A stretch of DNA of 64,000 nt from Akkermansiaceae bacterium. GTDB lineage: Bacteria > Verrucomicrobiota > Verrucomicrobiia > Verrucomicrobiales > Akkermansiaceae. A program made the translations under genes and the position numbers. The stretch is from assembly GCA_018402445.1 (NCBI GenBank), contig JAGYIT010000017.1, forward strand, positions 434,001 through 498,000. The letters are read 5' to 3'. Shown one piece after another: positions 34,520-44,991 of this stretch (positions are counted from its first letter, which is position 1; each line of letters starts with the position of its first letter). The notes below the pieces were generated by a model. It had not been told where the DNA came from, made no database searches, and worked only from the letters and a program-made list of their open reading frames with translations.

Positions 34520-35245
34520 TCACTCTATCTTCACGCCGATGGCCTTGCCCATTTCCGTGGCGACGAAGGCGTTGCCGGCCGGGTTCAGGTGGACGCCGTC
34601 GCCGGTGAGGATGCCTTTGGGATTGTTATCGGGGTTGTTGGCTTTGAGGTGGTCGATGAAAGCCTTGCGGAGATCGACGAGTTGGCTGTTGGTATCGGAG
34701 GCGACCTTGCGGCTGATCGCGGAATATTCTTCAAGCATGGCGTCGCGCTCGTTGCTGCCGTCGTGTTTCTCACCGATGACGGAAGGGGTGCAGAGGATCA
34801 CGCGAGCGCCGACGGCGTTGATCTTGGCGATGATGTCCTTGAGTCCCTCCTCGAAGATTTCCTTGGTGGTGCCACCGCCGAGGAGTTTGCCTTCCTTGTC
34901 CATTTTCCAGTGCCAGACGTCGTTGATGCCGATGTAGATGAAAACGAGGGTCGGCTTCTTGGTGATCACGTCCTTTTCGAGGCGCGCCTGGAGGTTCGGC
35001 ACCTTGTTGCCGCTGATGCCCGCGCCGAAGGTCTCGACGCCGAGGTCGGGGTTCGCGGCCTTGATGGCTGCGGTGAGCACCGTGACGTAGCCCTGCGGTT
35101 TCACACCGGCCTGGGTGATGGAGTCCCCGAGGAACACGATGCGGGCGGCTTTTTTCAGGGGTTGGGGGGCTTCCTCGGCATAAAGGGCGGAGGGTATGGA
35201 GAGGATGGCGGCGAGTGTGGCGATGGCGATGGCGCGGATTTTCAT
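34520..35245 (-). CDS. Exported SGNH/GDSL hydrolase
   Basis: From the ATG at 35245 this is a 241-residue protein; the track ORF adds 60 non-conserved residues. It has a signal peptide (MKIRAIAIATLAAILSIPSALYAEE), block I with the nucleophile Ser (RIVFLGDSITQAG), block III (YIGINDVWHWK) and block V with the Asp-His pair (GDGVHLNPAGNAF). SGNH hydrolases remove acyl or acetyl groups, often from polysaccharides. It is likely periplasmic; the substrate is unknown. Confidence 0.88.
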   Translation of the reverse strand: MKIRAIAIATLAAILSIPSALYAEEAPQPLKKAARIVFLGDSITQAGVKPQGYVTVLTAAIKAANPDLGVETFGAGISGNKVPNLQARLEKDVITKKPTLVFIYIGINDVWHWKMDKEGKLLGGGTTKEIFEEGLKDIIAKINAVGARVILCTPSVIGEKHDGSNERDAMLEEYSAISRKVASDTNSQLVDLRKAFIDHLKANNPDNNPKGILTGDGVHLNPAGNAFVATEMGKAIGVKIE

Positions 35246-35289
35246 GGTGTTGGTGAAACATCTAGCAGCCGCAATAGACACGCGCCAGC

Positions 35290-35336
35290 GGGTATTTTCG
35301 GGGAGCGCACGCGCCCCGCGTGCTGTTTCCGATACC
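35290..35336. repeat. Long imperfect hairpin, REP-like or terminator
   Basis: GGGTATTTTCGG...GCACGCG then CCC then CGCGTGC...CCGATACCC folds into a stem with a perfect 7-bp top (GCACGCG/CGCGTGC) and a matching base (GGGTAT, TCGG). It lies in the 192-bp gap between the ABC ATPase and the SGNH gene. No T tract follows on either strand. Confidence 0.5.
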
Positions 35337-35437
35337 CTCGCCGGAAACTCGGCTCGAGATAGGGCAGGCTTTTTTCTTGTTTGGCGGCGCACATCATCTT
35401 TCCAACCGACGGACCGCGAGGGCACGTATGCTCCCCC

Positions 35438-36370
<933 letters not shown>

Positions 36371-36502
36371 CGGGGGCGGGGCGGGCGGATAATTTCAGGC
36401 GGCGGAGGTTGACGCAAGCCCGCTCGCCCTTTAACTAACTCCCCGCGCGCCGCCGGAGAGGCTGATTTTCCCTCCCCGTGCAGGCCGCAACACAAGATTC
36501 CC

Positions 36503-39271
36503 ATGAACTCCTCGGTTTCGGCGCGCCTCAATTCGGATCTATTGGAAGAAAAATACGCCCTCTGGTGCGAGGATCCGCGCTCGGTGGAAGGCACGTGGTC
36601 GGCTTTTTTCGAAGGCTTTGAGCTGGGCGTTTCGCAGGCGAAAACCAAGAGCACGCCATCTGCGGAAGCCGGAGCGGAGGCGGTTCCCGCCCTTGATCTT
36701 GAGTTCAACGGCAAGGTCGTCGGCCTCATTTACAACTACCGCACGCTTGGGCACACGCAGGCGCAGATCAATCCGCTCGATGAGAATCCGGAGGTCAACC
36801 CGCGCCTGAGCCTGAGCGAATACAATTTCACCGAGGCGGAGATGGAGCGCGAGGCCTCGAACCCGTTTTTCCTGCGCGGCGCGAAGATGAAGCTGCGCAA
36901 CATGGTGGCGGCGCTCAAGACCACCTACTCCGGGAAAATCGGCTTCGAGTTCATGCACATCCACAACACCACCGTGCGCCACTGGATGCGCGAGCGGATC
37001 GAACATCACGGGTCGAGCGGGGTGGAGAAAACCATGGAGATGCAGGTGAAATCTCTGCGCTGGCTCCTTGAGGCGGAGACCTTCGAGAATTTCCTGGCGA
37101 AAAAATTCCTCGGCGAAAAGCGCTTCTCGCTAGAGGGCGGCGAGGGCGCGATGGTTGTCCTCAACTCGCTTTTGGAAAGCTGCCCGAAGCAGGGCGTGCT
37201 GGAAATCGAGATGGGTATGGCGCACCGAGGCCGCCTAAACATCCTTGCGAATTTCGTCCGGAAATCCCTCACCACCCTGCTTTACGAGTTCACGCCTGAT
37301 TACGAGCCCGGCCTCGTCGCCGGTGACGGGGATGTGAAATACCACCTTGGTTACGAGAGCATCCGCGAGTTCCCTGATGGAAATGTCCGCGTTAGCCTCG
37401 CCGCGAATCCGAGCCACCTTGAGGCCGTGAATCCGGTCGTCGAGGGTAAGGCCCGCGCCCGCCAGCGAGTAATCGGCGATGACGGCGTCGCCACTGACCG
37501 CAAGCGCGTGCTGCCTATCCTGATCCACGGCGACGCCGCTTTCGCGGGCCAGGGCTCCGTCGCGGAGGTTCTGAACCTTTCCCAGCTCCCCGGATATCGC
37601 ACCGGCGGCACCATCCACCTCATCATCAACAACCAGATCGGCTTCACCACGATGCCCGCCGACGCCCGCTCCTCGGCCTACGCTACGGACGTCGCGAAAA
37701 TGATCGAGGCTCCCATCCTCCACGTGAACGGCGAGGAACCGATGGAGCTTTACTGGGCGGCGCAGTTCGCCCTCGAGTTCCGCCAGAAGTTCGGGCGCGA
37801 CATCGTGATCGACATGTATTGCTACCGCCGCCAAGGCCACAACGAGGCGGATCAGGCGGCGTTCACCCAGCCGCTCGTTTCCAAACAGATCGCCGCGCGA
37901 GAGACCTTCGGCCAGGTTTACAAACGCCAACTTGTCACCGACAATGTTCTCTCCCAGGCCGATGCCGACGCGCTGGAGAAGGCCATCTGGGATCGGCTTG
38001 AGGCGGGTTACCTGAAAATGGTCGAGCTGTCCGAAGCGGGCGACCGCACAGTATTCAGCGGATCGACCGCGATCATCCAGCCGCCCTACTCGCACGCCCC
38101 CGTGCCCACCGGCATTTCCCGCGACATGCTCCAGGGCATCGGAAGAACGCTCACTTCGGTGCCCGAAGGTTTCACCCTCAATCCCACGCTGGAGAAGCGT
38201 TTCCTGCCCCGCCGCACCGAAGCCCTGGCAAACGGCGGCCCCTTCGACTGGGCTTTCGCGGAATCCCTGGCCTTCGGCGCGCTGCTTCTGGAAGGCTCGC
38301 CCGTCCGTCTTTCCGGCCAGGATTGCCGCCGCGGAACCTTCTCCCAGCGCCACGCGGTGTTCTACGATTTCGAAACACGCGAGCGCCACATCCCCCTGCA
38401 GCACCTTTCCCCGCAGCAGGCGAAATTCTGTGTCTATAACTCGCTGCTCTCAGAGTTCGCGGTGCTTGGTTTCGACTACGGCTACTCGCTGAGCTACCCG
38501 GAAATGCTCATACTCTGGGAGGCGCAGTTCGGCGATTTCTCGAACGGCGCGCAGGTCATCATCGATCAGTTTATCTCCTCGGCGGAGTCGAAGTGGCAGA
38601 CACCCAGCGACCTCGTGATGCTGCTGCCGCACGGCTACGAGGGCATGGGGCCCGAGCACTCCAGCGCGCGCCTCGAGCGTTTCCTCCAACTCTGCGCGGA
38701 GGAAAACATGATCGTCGGAAACTTCTCCACGCCCGCCCAATACTTCCACGCTCTCCGCCGCCAGAAACGCCGCGGCTTCCGCAAGCCGCTGATCCTGATG
38801 ACCCCGAAAAGCCTGCTCGGCCGCCCGGAGGCGGTTTCCTCGGAGGCCGATTTCCTCGAAGGCACTTGCTTCCAGGAAGTCCTGCCGGATCCGATGGAGT
38901 TCGCGAACCCGGCGGATGTGCGGCGCATCGTTTTCTGCACCGGCAAGGTCTTCTACGATCTCGCCGCGCACCGCAAGGAAGCGGGCATCACCGACACCGC
39001 GCTCATACGCATCGAGCAGCTCTACCCCTTCCATGGGGAAATGGTCGCCGCCCTCTCCGCGCAGTTCCCGCAGGCCTCAAGCTTCGTATGGTGCCAGGAA
39101 GAGCCGCGCAACATGGGCGCATGGACTTACATCGAGCCGCGCATCGAAGGCGCGCTCGGCGTCCGCCCGCTCTACGCCGGACGCAAGCCCGGCTCCAGCC
39201 CTGCCGCCGGCTCCAAGGCCATGCATTACCGCGAGCAGAAAGCCCTGCTCACCAAAGCCTTCGAAATCTAA
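36503..39271 (+). CDS. sucA: 2-oxoglutarate dehydrogenase E1 component
   Basis: This 922-residue thiamine-diphosphate enzyme decarboxylates 2-oxoglutarate in the TCA cycle. It carries the N-terminal E2-docking helix (LLEEKYALWCEDPRSVEGTW), GMAHRGRLNIL, HGDAAFAGQGSVAEVLN and INNQIGFTT in the TPP/Mg site, MYCYRRQGHNEAD and the C-terminal transketolase-like part (EMLILWEAQFGDF, LPHGYEGMGPEHSSARLERF). Length is normal for SucA. sucB follows after 21 bp; no E3 (lpd) is near. Confidence 0.96.
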   Translation: MNSSVSARLNSDLLEEKYALWCEDPRSVEGTWSAFFEGFELGVSQAKTKSTPSAEAGAEAVPALDLEFNGKVVGLIYNYRTLGHTQAQINPLDENPEVNPRLSLSEYNFTEAEMEREASNPFFLRGAKMKLRNMVAALKTTYSGKIGFEFMHIHNTTVRHWMRERIEHHGSSGVEKTMEMQVKSLRWLLEAETFENFLAKKFLGEKRFSLEGGEGAMVVLNSLLESCPKQGVLEIEMGMAHRGRLNILANFVRKSLTTLLYEFTPDYEPGLVAGDGDVKYHLGYESIREFPDGNVRVSLAANPSHLEAVNPVVEGKARARQRVIGDDGVATDRKRVLPILIHGDAAFAGQGSVAEVLNLSQLPGYRTGGTIHLIINNQIGFTTMPADARSSAYATDVAKMIEAPILHVNGEEPMELYWAAQFALEFRQKFGRDIVIDMYCYRRQGHNEADQAAFTQPLVSKQIAARETFGQVYKRQLVTDNVLSQADADALEKAIWDRLEAGYLKMVELSEAGDRTVFSGSTAIIQPPYSHAPVPTGISRDMLQGIGRTLTSVPEGFTLNPTLEKRFLPRRTEALANGGPFDWAFAESLAFGALLLEGSPVRLSGQDCRRGTFSQRHAVFYDFETRERHIPLQHLSPQQAKFCVYNSLLSEFAVLGFDYGYSLSYPEMLILWEAQFGDFSNGAQVIIDQFISSAESKWQTPSDLVMLLPHGYEGMGPEHSSARLERFLQLCAEENMIVGNFSTPAQYFHALRRQKRRGFRKPLILMTPKSLLGRPEAVSSEADFLEGTCFQEVLPDPMEFANPADVRRIVFCTGKVFYDLAAHRKEAGITDTALIRIEQLYPFHGEMVAALSAQFPQASSFVWCQEEPRNMGAWTYIEPRIEGALGVRPLYAGRKPGSSPAAGSKAMHYREQKALLTKAFEI

Positions 39272-39292
39272 TCATTCTCACCCCTTCCCACC

Positions 39293-40681
39293 ATGGCCAT
39301 CGACATCAAAGTGCCCGCCGCCGGCGAATCCATCACCTCCGCGAACATCGCGAAATGGTACAAGAGCAACGGCGACTCCGTCAAAAAAGGCGAGCCGCTC
39401 GTCAGCCTTGAGACCGATAAGGTTTCCAACGAGCTGGAGGCCGAGGCCGACGGCATCCTCACCATCACCGTCGGCGAGGGCGAGGAAGTCGCCATTGGCA
39501 CGGTGATCGGGAAACTTGAAACCGGTGCCGCGCAACCCTCCGCAGAAACTCCCGCACCCGTCGTTGAAACTCCCGCTGCACCCGCCCCACAAGCCACTTC
39601 CGGCGAACCCGTCGAGATCAAGGTGCCCGCCGCCGGCGAGTCCATCACCTCCGCGAATATCGCCGCGTGGCGCAAGAAGGACGGCGACCGCGTCGAAAAA
39701 GGTGAAATCCTTGTTTCCCTCGAAACCGACAAGGTTTCCAACGACCTCGAAGCCCCGGTTTCCGGCACTCTCCGGATCCTCGTCCCCGAAGGCGAGGAAG
39801 TCGCCATCGGCAAGGTGATCGCGAAAATCACCCCAGGCGCCACCGCAGCGCCCTCCGCCGCTCCGCAAGCTGCAGCACCCGCTCCTGCTGTCGTCCCCTC
39901 CCCTGCCCCGCGCCCCGTACCCGATCTCACTGTCGTTTCCGCCCCCGCCGCGCCGGAAAAACCCTCCGCGCCCGTCATCGAAGGCCGCACCACACGGAAA
40001 AAAATGTCGATGCTGCGCCGCAAGATCGCGACCCATCTCGTCAACGCCCAGCAGACCGCAGCGATCCTCACCACCTTCAACGAGGTCGATATGACCGCCG
40101 TCATGGAGCTCCGCAAAAGCGTGCAGGAGGATTTCCTCAAAAAGCACGGCGTGAAGCTCGGCTTCATGTCCTTTTTCGTGAAAGCCGTCACCCAGGCGCT
40201 TAAAGATGTGCCGTCCATCAACGGTCGCATCGACGGCACCGACGTCATCGAGAACCACTTCTACGACATCGGCGTCGCCATCGGCACCGAGAAAGGCCTC
40301 ATCGTCCCCGTGCTGCGCGATTGCGACGGGAAATCCTTCGCCCGTATCGAGCAGGACATCCTCGACTACGCGAAAAAGGGCAAGGACGGCAAGATCGCCA
40401 TCGAGGATCTCCAGGGTGGCGTCTTCACCATCTCCAACGGCGGCACCTACGGCTCGCTCCTCAGCACGCCCATCCTCAACCCGCCCCAAAGCGGCATCCT
40501 CGGCATGCACACCATCCAGCAGCGCCCCATCGCCCTCAACGGCCAGGTCGTCATCCGCCCCATGATGTACCTCGCCCTCAGCTACGATCACCGCCTCGTC
40601 GATGGCAAAGAGGCCGTCACCTTCCTCATCCGCATTAAAGACGCGCTGGAAGCCCCGCACAGGCTCCTTCTGGAGCTGTGA
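39293..40681 (+). CDS. sucB: Dihydrolipoyl succinyltransferase (E2)
   Basis: This 462-residue protein has two lipoyl domains in tandem, each with the lipoyl-lysine motif ([12 protein letters not shown] near residue 44 and [12 protein letters not shown] near residue 146). Pro/Ala linkers, a peripheral-subunit-binding stretch ([18 protein letters not shown]) and a catalytic core ending in the active site [13 protein letters not shown] follow. Most SucB proteins have one lipoyl domain, so two is a duplication. It forms the 2-oxoglutarate dehydrogenase complex with the SucA just upstream. Confidence 0.95.
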   Translation: MAIDIKVPAAGESITSANIAKWYKSNGDSVKKGEPLVSLETDKVSNELEAEADGILTITVGEGEEVAIGTVIGKLETGAAQPSAETPAPVVETPAAPAPQATSGEPVEIKVPAAGESITSANIAAWRKKDGDRVEKGEILVSLETDKVSNDLEAPVSGTLRILVPEGEEVAIGKVIAKITPGATAAPSAAPQAAAPAPAVVPSPAPRPVPDLTVVSAPAAPEKPSAPVIEGRTTRKKMSMLRRKIATHLVNAQQTAAILTTFNEVDMTAVMELRKSVQEDFLKKHGVKLGFMSFFVKAVTQALKDVPSINGRIDGTDVIENHFYDIGVAIGTEKGLIVPVLRDCDGKSFARIEQDILDYAKKGKDGKIAIEDLQGGVFTISNGGTYGSLLSTPILNPPQSGILGMHTIQQRPIALNGQVVIRPMMYLALSYDHRLVDGKEAVTFLIRIKDALEAPHRLLLEL

Positions 40682-40923
40682 GGAATGTTGGTGAGTTCCA
40701 TATATAAAACGCGATCATGTCGCAGCTTAAAGTGGGAAATTCTGGAGGCATAAGGTTTCAACAAAAAGATGGGAACGCTTCTCCCGCGGGCATATTTCGC
40801 ACCCTATTTTACGCGAAAAGGCGTTTGAATGCCGCGTAACGGCTGGTAAAAAGCGGTGCGTTGCGGAAAGTATCTTGGCATGATGCCCGTTCTGTGAAGT
40901 GCCGCTCCACAAACACAATCGCC

Positions 40924-42120
40924 ATGAAACCCCGACTGATCGCCGCCGCGCTGACCGCGCTTTTCCTTTCCCTCCCCGCCGCTCCAGCCCGGACTTGGAC
41001 GAGTTCCGATGGCTCCAAAACCTTCGAGGGCGAGCTGCACGCGTATGATGAGGACACCGGCAAGGTCACCGTGAAGCTGGCGAACGGCAAGGAGATGGCT
41101 TTCATGCAGGACAAGCTTTCCGAGGACGACATCGCCTTCCTCAAGGAAAAGGGAAACGTCGCACCCGAGGCACCCGCCGCGGCGGCGTCTCCGCTGAAAG
41201 CGTCAGCTTTGCCCGAAGTCCTCCCCGATCCCGATGGCAAGGAAGCGGATATGACCAAGCCGGTGCAAGTTTTCATCCTGATGGGGCAGTCCAACATGCT
41301 GGGCTTCGGGAATGCAGGCCAACTCAAGGGGGTTGCCGCTGAGAAATATCCATACCTTGTCGATGACGGAGGGAACTGGAACGTGCGCAAGGATGTGCGC
41401 AATGTCTTTTACTGTATGGCAAAACAGCGATACAATGATTGGCTGACTGCCGAAAACGGAAATGGTGGTGGCAAATTTGGTCCGGAAATCGGCATTGGGA
41501 ATTATCTAGGCCATGCGATTGATGCGCCTGTGCTGATCTTGAAATCCTGTGTGGGCAACCGTGCCTTGGGCTGGGACTTGCTTCCACCCAGTGCGGTAGG
41601 CACGGGAAAGGATGGGCAATCATACCAAGGGGACTCGGAGAGCTCGAATCGGAAAGTTAAGGAAAACCATGGTGGCTGGTATGCGGGCTTACAGTATGAC
41701 CAGGACGTAGGCGCTGCACAGGAAGTCCTGAGAAACTTGTCCGACTATTATCCTGGTGCCACGGGATACGAAGTGGCCGGGTTCTTCTGGTGGCAGGGAA
41801 ATGCAGAGCCAGGCAAGGGGAACGTGGAGGCTTACGACAAGAACCTAGCCTTTCTCTTCAATGACCTGAAAAAAGACTTCAATGCACCAAACGCCAAGTT
41901 TGTTTGCGCCACATTGGGTGAACACGATAAGACTGCGACCCTTTCCCAGAAGATGTTCGACTTCGCTGCTCTGCCGGAGTTCAAGAATCAGGCTGCGGTG
42001 TTCTATTCGAAGCCCGGCTCCAAGGGAGGTAGCGGAGGTCACTACGGTGGCGATGCCGATACCTACATGTATGTGGGCGAAGGGATGGGCAAGGCCATGG
42101 TCGAGTTGCTCTCGAAATAA
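40924..42120 (+). CDS. Exported SHD1-like and sialate O-acetylesterase (SASA)-type esterase
   Basis: The ATG at 40924 gives 398 residues with a signal peptide (MKPRLIAAALTALFLSLPAAPA). Residues about 23-75 form an SHD1-like domain (RTWTSSDGSKTFEGEL, VKLANGKEMAFMQDKLSEDD). Residues about 110-398 form an SGNH-type carbohydrate acetylesterase domain (VFILMGQSNMLGF with the nucleophile Ser, GPEIGIGNYLG, FFWWQGNAEPG). It probably deacetylates polysaccharide in the periplasm. Its SHD1 domain matches one in the PQQ protein at 55.2 kb. Coding from about 41.3 kb is less GC-rich than neighbours. Confidence 0.82.
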   Translation: MKPRLIAAALTALFLSLPAAPARTWTSSDGSKTFEGELHAYDEDTGKVTVKLANGKEMAFMQDKLSEDDIAFLKEKGNVAPEAPAAAASPLKASALPEVLPDPDGKEADMTKPVQVFILMGQSNMLGFGNAGQLKGVAAEKYPYLVDDGGNWNVRKDVRNVFYCMAKQRYNDWLTAENGNGGGKFGPEIGIGNYLGHAIDAPVLILKSCVGNRALGWDLLPPSAVGTGKDGQSYQGDSESSNRKVKENHGGWYAGLQYDQDVGAAQEVLRNLSDYYPGATGYEVAGFFWWQGNAEPGKGNVEAYDKNLAFLFNDLKKDFNAPNAKFVCATLGEHDKTATLSQKMFDFAALPEFKNQAAVFYSKPGSKGGSGGHYGGDADTYMYVGEGMGKAMVELLSK

Positions 42121-42219
42121 GGCCGCGCTTGGGACTAAGGGACAGAGCTGTATGGCATTTCAAAAGCCAAAATTATCGCAAAATCACTGTTTAGAAATAC
42201 AATTTACTACAATTATTGA

Positions 42220-42247
42220 TTGACGGGACAATTTTTTGTTGTATTTT
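42220..42247 (+). promoter_or_regulatory. Candidate sigma-70 promoter for the DUF4143 gene
   Basis: TTGACG (42220-42225), 16 bp, TATTTT (42242-42247) stand in an AT-rich patch that contrasts with the GC-rich surroundings. The likely start codon TTG at 42258 would lie only a few bases after the transcription start, suggesting a leaderless or near-leaderless mRNA. Confidence 0.45.
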
Positions 42248-42257
42248 ATTTACTCAA

Positions 42258-43427
42258 TTGAGCGAAAAACAACAAATCCAGAGGAAATCGATCACCGCGG
42301 ACATCCTCAATCGCTTGAAGCATTCGCCTGTTGTTGGGGTGCTGGGTCCTCGCCAAGTGGGGAAGACGACGCTTTCGCGACAGGTGGAGGCGGAGTGGGT
42401 TGGAACAGTGACACGTTTTGACCTCGAGTTACCGGCGGATCGGGACGCACTTTCGCAAAGCGCGCAAACGGTGCTCGGACAGTGTGAAGGGCTGGTCATT
42501 CTCGATGAAGTGCAGCGATTGCCGGAATTATTCACCTTGCTGCGTCCCCTCTGTGATCGGCCGGATCGATCCACTCGGTTTCTGCTTCTGGGCAGCGCTT
42601 CATGGGAAATGGTCAAAGGAGTGTCGGAATCCTTGGCGGGACGCATACAGTTTGTGGATGTCTCGGGTTTCTCGCTGGCGGAAGCAGGCGCCGAAAGTCT
42701 CCATCAGCTCTGGTTCCGGGGTGGATTTCCTCCGGCTTTTCTGTCCGTGAACGATGCGGAGGCGATGGAGTGGCATGGGGCTTTTGGGCGGACTTTTTTA
42801 GAGCGGGATATTTCCAACCTTGGATTTATGGCGGCTCCCGAGGCGCTGCGGCGGTTCTGGACGATGCTAGCCCATTATCATGGCCAGACTTGGAACGCCA
42901 GCCGCCTCGCAGAAGCGTTGGGCGTGAATCGAGCGACGGCGGAGCGTTATCGGGACATTCTGATAGGCACATTCATGGTGAGGCTCTTGCCGCCGTGGTT
43001 TGAAAATCTCGGCAAGCGGCTGGTAAAATCGCCCAAGCTTTATCTGCGTGATAGCGGTGTCCTTCATCAGTTGCTGGGAATGGAGGATCCCATGGATCTT
43101 CCAAGACATCCGGCTTACGGAGCGAGTTGGGAAGGCTTCGCCCTCGAGCAGACTCTGATTGCCCACGGGCAGCGCGATGCCTATTTTTACGCGACACAGC
43201 GTGGCGCGGAGCTGGACTTGATGCTGCTCCGGCGCGGAGGCAAGTGGGGTTTCGAGTTCAAAGGCACCGACGCGCCAAAGACTACGAAGTCCATGCACAT
43301 TGCATTGGACGACCTCAAGCTCGAACATCTCTGGGTGGTCTATCCCGGAACCCGGCGCTACCCCATGACCAAAAAAATCACCGCCCTTCCGATGAGGGAG
43401 ATTTCCCAAATCGAATTCAAAGCCTAG
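42258..43427 (+). CDS. AAA+ ATPase with DUF4143 domain
   Basis: From the TTG at 42258 this is a 389-residue protein. The N-terminal AAA_14-type ATPase shows GVLGPRQVGKTTL (Walker A), GLVILDEVQRLP (Walker B) and RFLLLGSASW (sensor). The C-terminal DUF4143 domain (about 180-370) contains FGRTFLERDI, GVNRATAERYRDIL and a nuclease-like ELDLMLLRRGGKWGFEFKG segment. Such proteins are widespread singletons of unknown job; the C-terminal acidic/Lys cluster recalls PD-(D/E)XK folds. Start uncertain: the track also allows TTG at 42216. The gene stands alone. Confidence 0.85.
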   Translation: MSEKQQIQRKSITADILNRLKHSPVVGVLGPRQVGKTTLSRQVEAEWVGTVTRFDLELPADRDALSQSAQTVLGQCEGLVILDEVQRLPELFTLLRPLCDRPDRSTRFLLLGSASWEMVKGVSESLAGRIQFVDVSGFSLAEAGAESLHQLWFRGGFPPAFLSVNDAEAMEWHGAFGRTFLERDISNLGFMAAPEALRRFWTMLAHYHGQTWNASRLAEALGVNRATAERYRDILIGTFMVRLLPPWFENLGKRLVKSPKLYLRDSGVLHQLLGMEDPMDLPRHPAYGASWEGFALEQTLIAHGQRDAYFYATQRGAELDLMLLRRGGKWGFEFKGTDAPKTTKSMHIALDDLKLEHLWVVYPGTRRYPMTKKITALPMREISQIEFKA

Positions 43428-43568
43428 CCCTGAGCTCAGCTTTTTTGAAATCCAGCACCTCTTGGATACTGGATTGGCAAATAAACAGATGGGCGAGAAG
43501 TGCGGATGGAAAAAAGAGTGGAAGGAATCGTAGCAGTCAGACCCCAATCCGCCACAGGCAACGAAACG

Positions 43569-43590
43569 TATCCAATAAATAATTTGGATA
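43569..43590. terminator. AT-rich hairpin downstream of DUF4143 gene
   Basis: TATCCAA-TAAATAAT-TTGGATA is a 7-bp-arm inverted repeat in the 278-bp gap between the DUF4143 ATPase and the convergent rRNA methyltransferase gene. No strong T tract follows, so terminator function is tentative. The rest of the gap holds nothing recognisable. Confidence 0.35.
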
Positions 43591-43685
43591 GGATTCTGAT
43601 TTTATGCAAACAGCTCGCGACTAAGGTGGGTTATTATGCAACTAGCCGGCGGATGTCATCGGTTTCTTTTTGGCTGCCAGCACCT

Positions 43686-44906
43686 TTAGGGAACCATCGA
43701 CCCGGCTACCCGACCTCCACATAAATCGCCTTGAGATATTCCGCCTCGCGGAAACGGGCGGGATGATCGGGCGCGTGGCCGTGGCGCCAGAGTTCGCGGA
43801 AACGGCCTGCCGTTTTCCCGCAATGCCTCTTCCACCGCGAAATAGAACTCCTCCGCCGAGACGTGCGCGGAGCATGAGGCCGCGACCAGAATCCCGCCTG
43901 GCCGGAGCCGCCGCAGCGCCGCGAGGTTGAGCCGCGAGTAAGCCCGCGCCGCGCCTTCGCGCTCGGACTCCCGTTTCGCGAGGCTGGGCGGATCGGTGAT
44001 GATGAGATCGTAGCTTCCCACGCTTTCCTCCAGCCAACGGAAGGCGTCCGCCTGCACCGCGTGGCGCTGCACGGCGGCCAGCGAGGGGTTCAGCGAAACA
44101 TTCCGCGCCGCGCTATCGAGGGCATGGTGGCTGATGTCGAGGTCGGTCACGGATCGTGCCCCGCCCCTCGCGGCGTAGAGCGAGAACCCGCCGGTGAAGC
44201 TGAAAACATTGAGCACATCGCGGCCTGCGGCGAGTTGTTCGACGCGGGAGCGGTTGTCGCGCTGATCGAGGAAAAACCCGGTTTTCTGGCCTTTGAGCAC
44301 CGCCGCCTCGAAGCGAAGGCCGTTTTCGGAAAACACCACGGTTTCCTCTCCAGCCTCGCCGCGGAAGCCTTCCGTGAAACCCATGTCCGCCGCGTAAGCC
44401 GTGATGTTCCGGCTCAGGCGGAGGATGAGATGTTGCGGGCGGAAGGCTTCGCGGAACACGTCCTCGATTTCCTCCCAACGCGCCAGCCATGAGGCGGCGT
44501 AAATTTTCACCACCAGCGTCCCGGCATAGATGTCCGCGACGAGTCCGGGAAATCCCTCGCTCTCACCGTTGATGAGGCGCGCGCCGTCGGTGTTTTCGTT
44601 CAGGACGTTTCCTTCACGCAGCGCGAGACACGCCCGCGCCTTTTCCAGCCACCATTCGCGCTGGATCGTCGCCGGTTTCCCGCAATGCAAGATGCGCACG
44701 CGGATCGGCGATTCCGCCTCATATAGCCCGATGGCGAGGAAGCGATTCTTCCGGTCATACATCACCGCCAGTTCGCCGGTCTCACCCTCGCGGTTCTGGC
44801 TTTTCACGCTGTCTGCATAGACCCAAGGATGCCCGGATCTCACCGCTGTTTCCGCTCTGGGAAAAAGCTCCAGCCTCAGCCTGTTTTTCACCCCATTTCC
44901 GTTCAT
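43686..44906 (-). CDS. RlmI-like SAM-dependent rRNA methyltransferase, C-terminal frameshift
   Basis: This 406-residue ORF has an N-terminal PUA-like domain (ETAVRSGHPWVYADSV), an EEHEE-like middle and a Rossmann methyltransferase domain with GFFLDQRDNR, NVFSFTGGFSLYAARGG and LIITDPPS. It fits the RlmI/class I rRNA cytosine-methyltransferase group. After about residue 365 the frame departs from the family: in another frame the DNA reads FRELWRHGHAPDHP and ends KAIYVEVG with a stop at 43706. One extra base near 43805-43815, beside a TTT/CCC run, explains this. The core is intact, so activity is possible even if the shift is real. Confidence 0.82.
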   Translation of the reverse strand: MNGNGVKNRLRLELFPRAETAVRSGHPWVYADSVKSQNREGETGELAVMYDRKNRFLAIGLYEAESPIRVRILHCGKPATIQREWWLEKARACLALREGNVLNENTDGARLINGESEGFPGLVADIYAGTLVVKIYAASWLARWEEIEDVFREAFRPQHLILRLSRNITAYAADMGFTEGFRGEAGEETVVFSENGLRFEAAVLKGQKTGFFLDQRDNRSRVEQLAAGRDVLNVFSFTGGFSLYAARGGARSVTDLDISHHALDSAARNVSLNPSLAAVQRHAVQADAFRWLEESVGSYDLIITDPPSLAKRESEREGAARAYSRLNLAALRRLRPGGILVAASCSAHVSAEEFYFAVEEALRENGRPFPRTLAPRPRARSSRPFPRGGISQGDLCGGRVAGSMVP

Positions 44907-44991
44907 CCGCGCTCAGCGGACACCTACGTGCTTCGCGACACAAGCACCCACTTGAAAAAACCCGCAGAGTAGGCGGGTATCCATCTAACGC

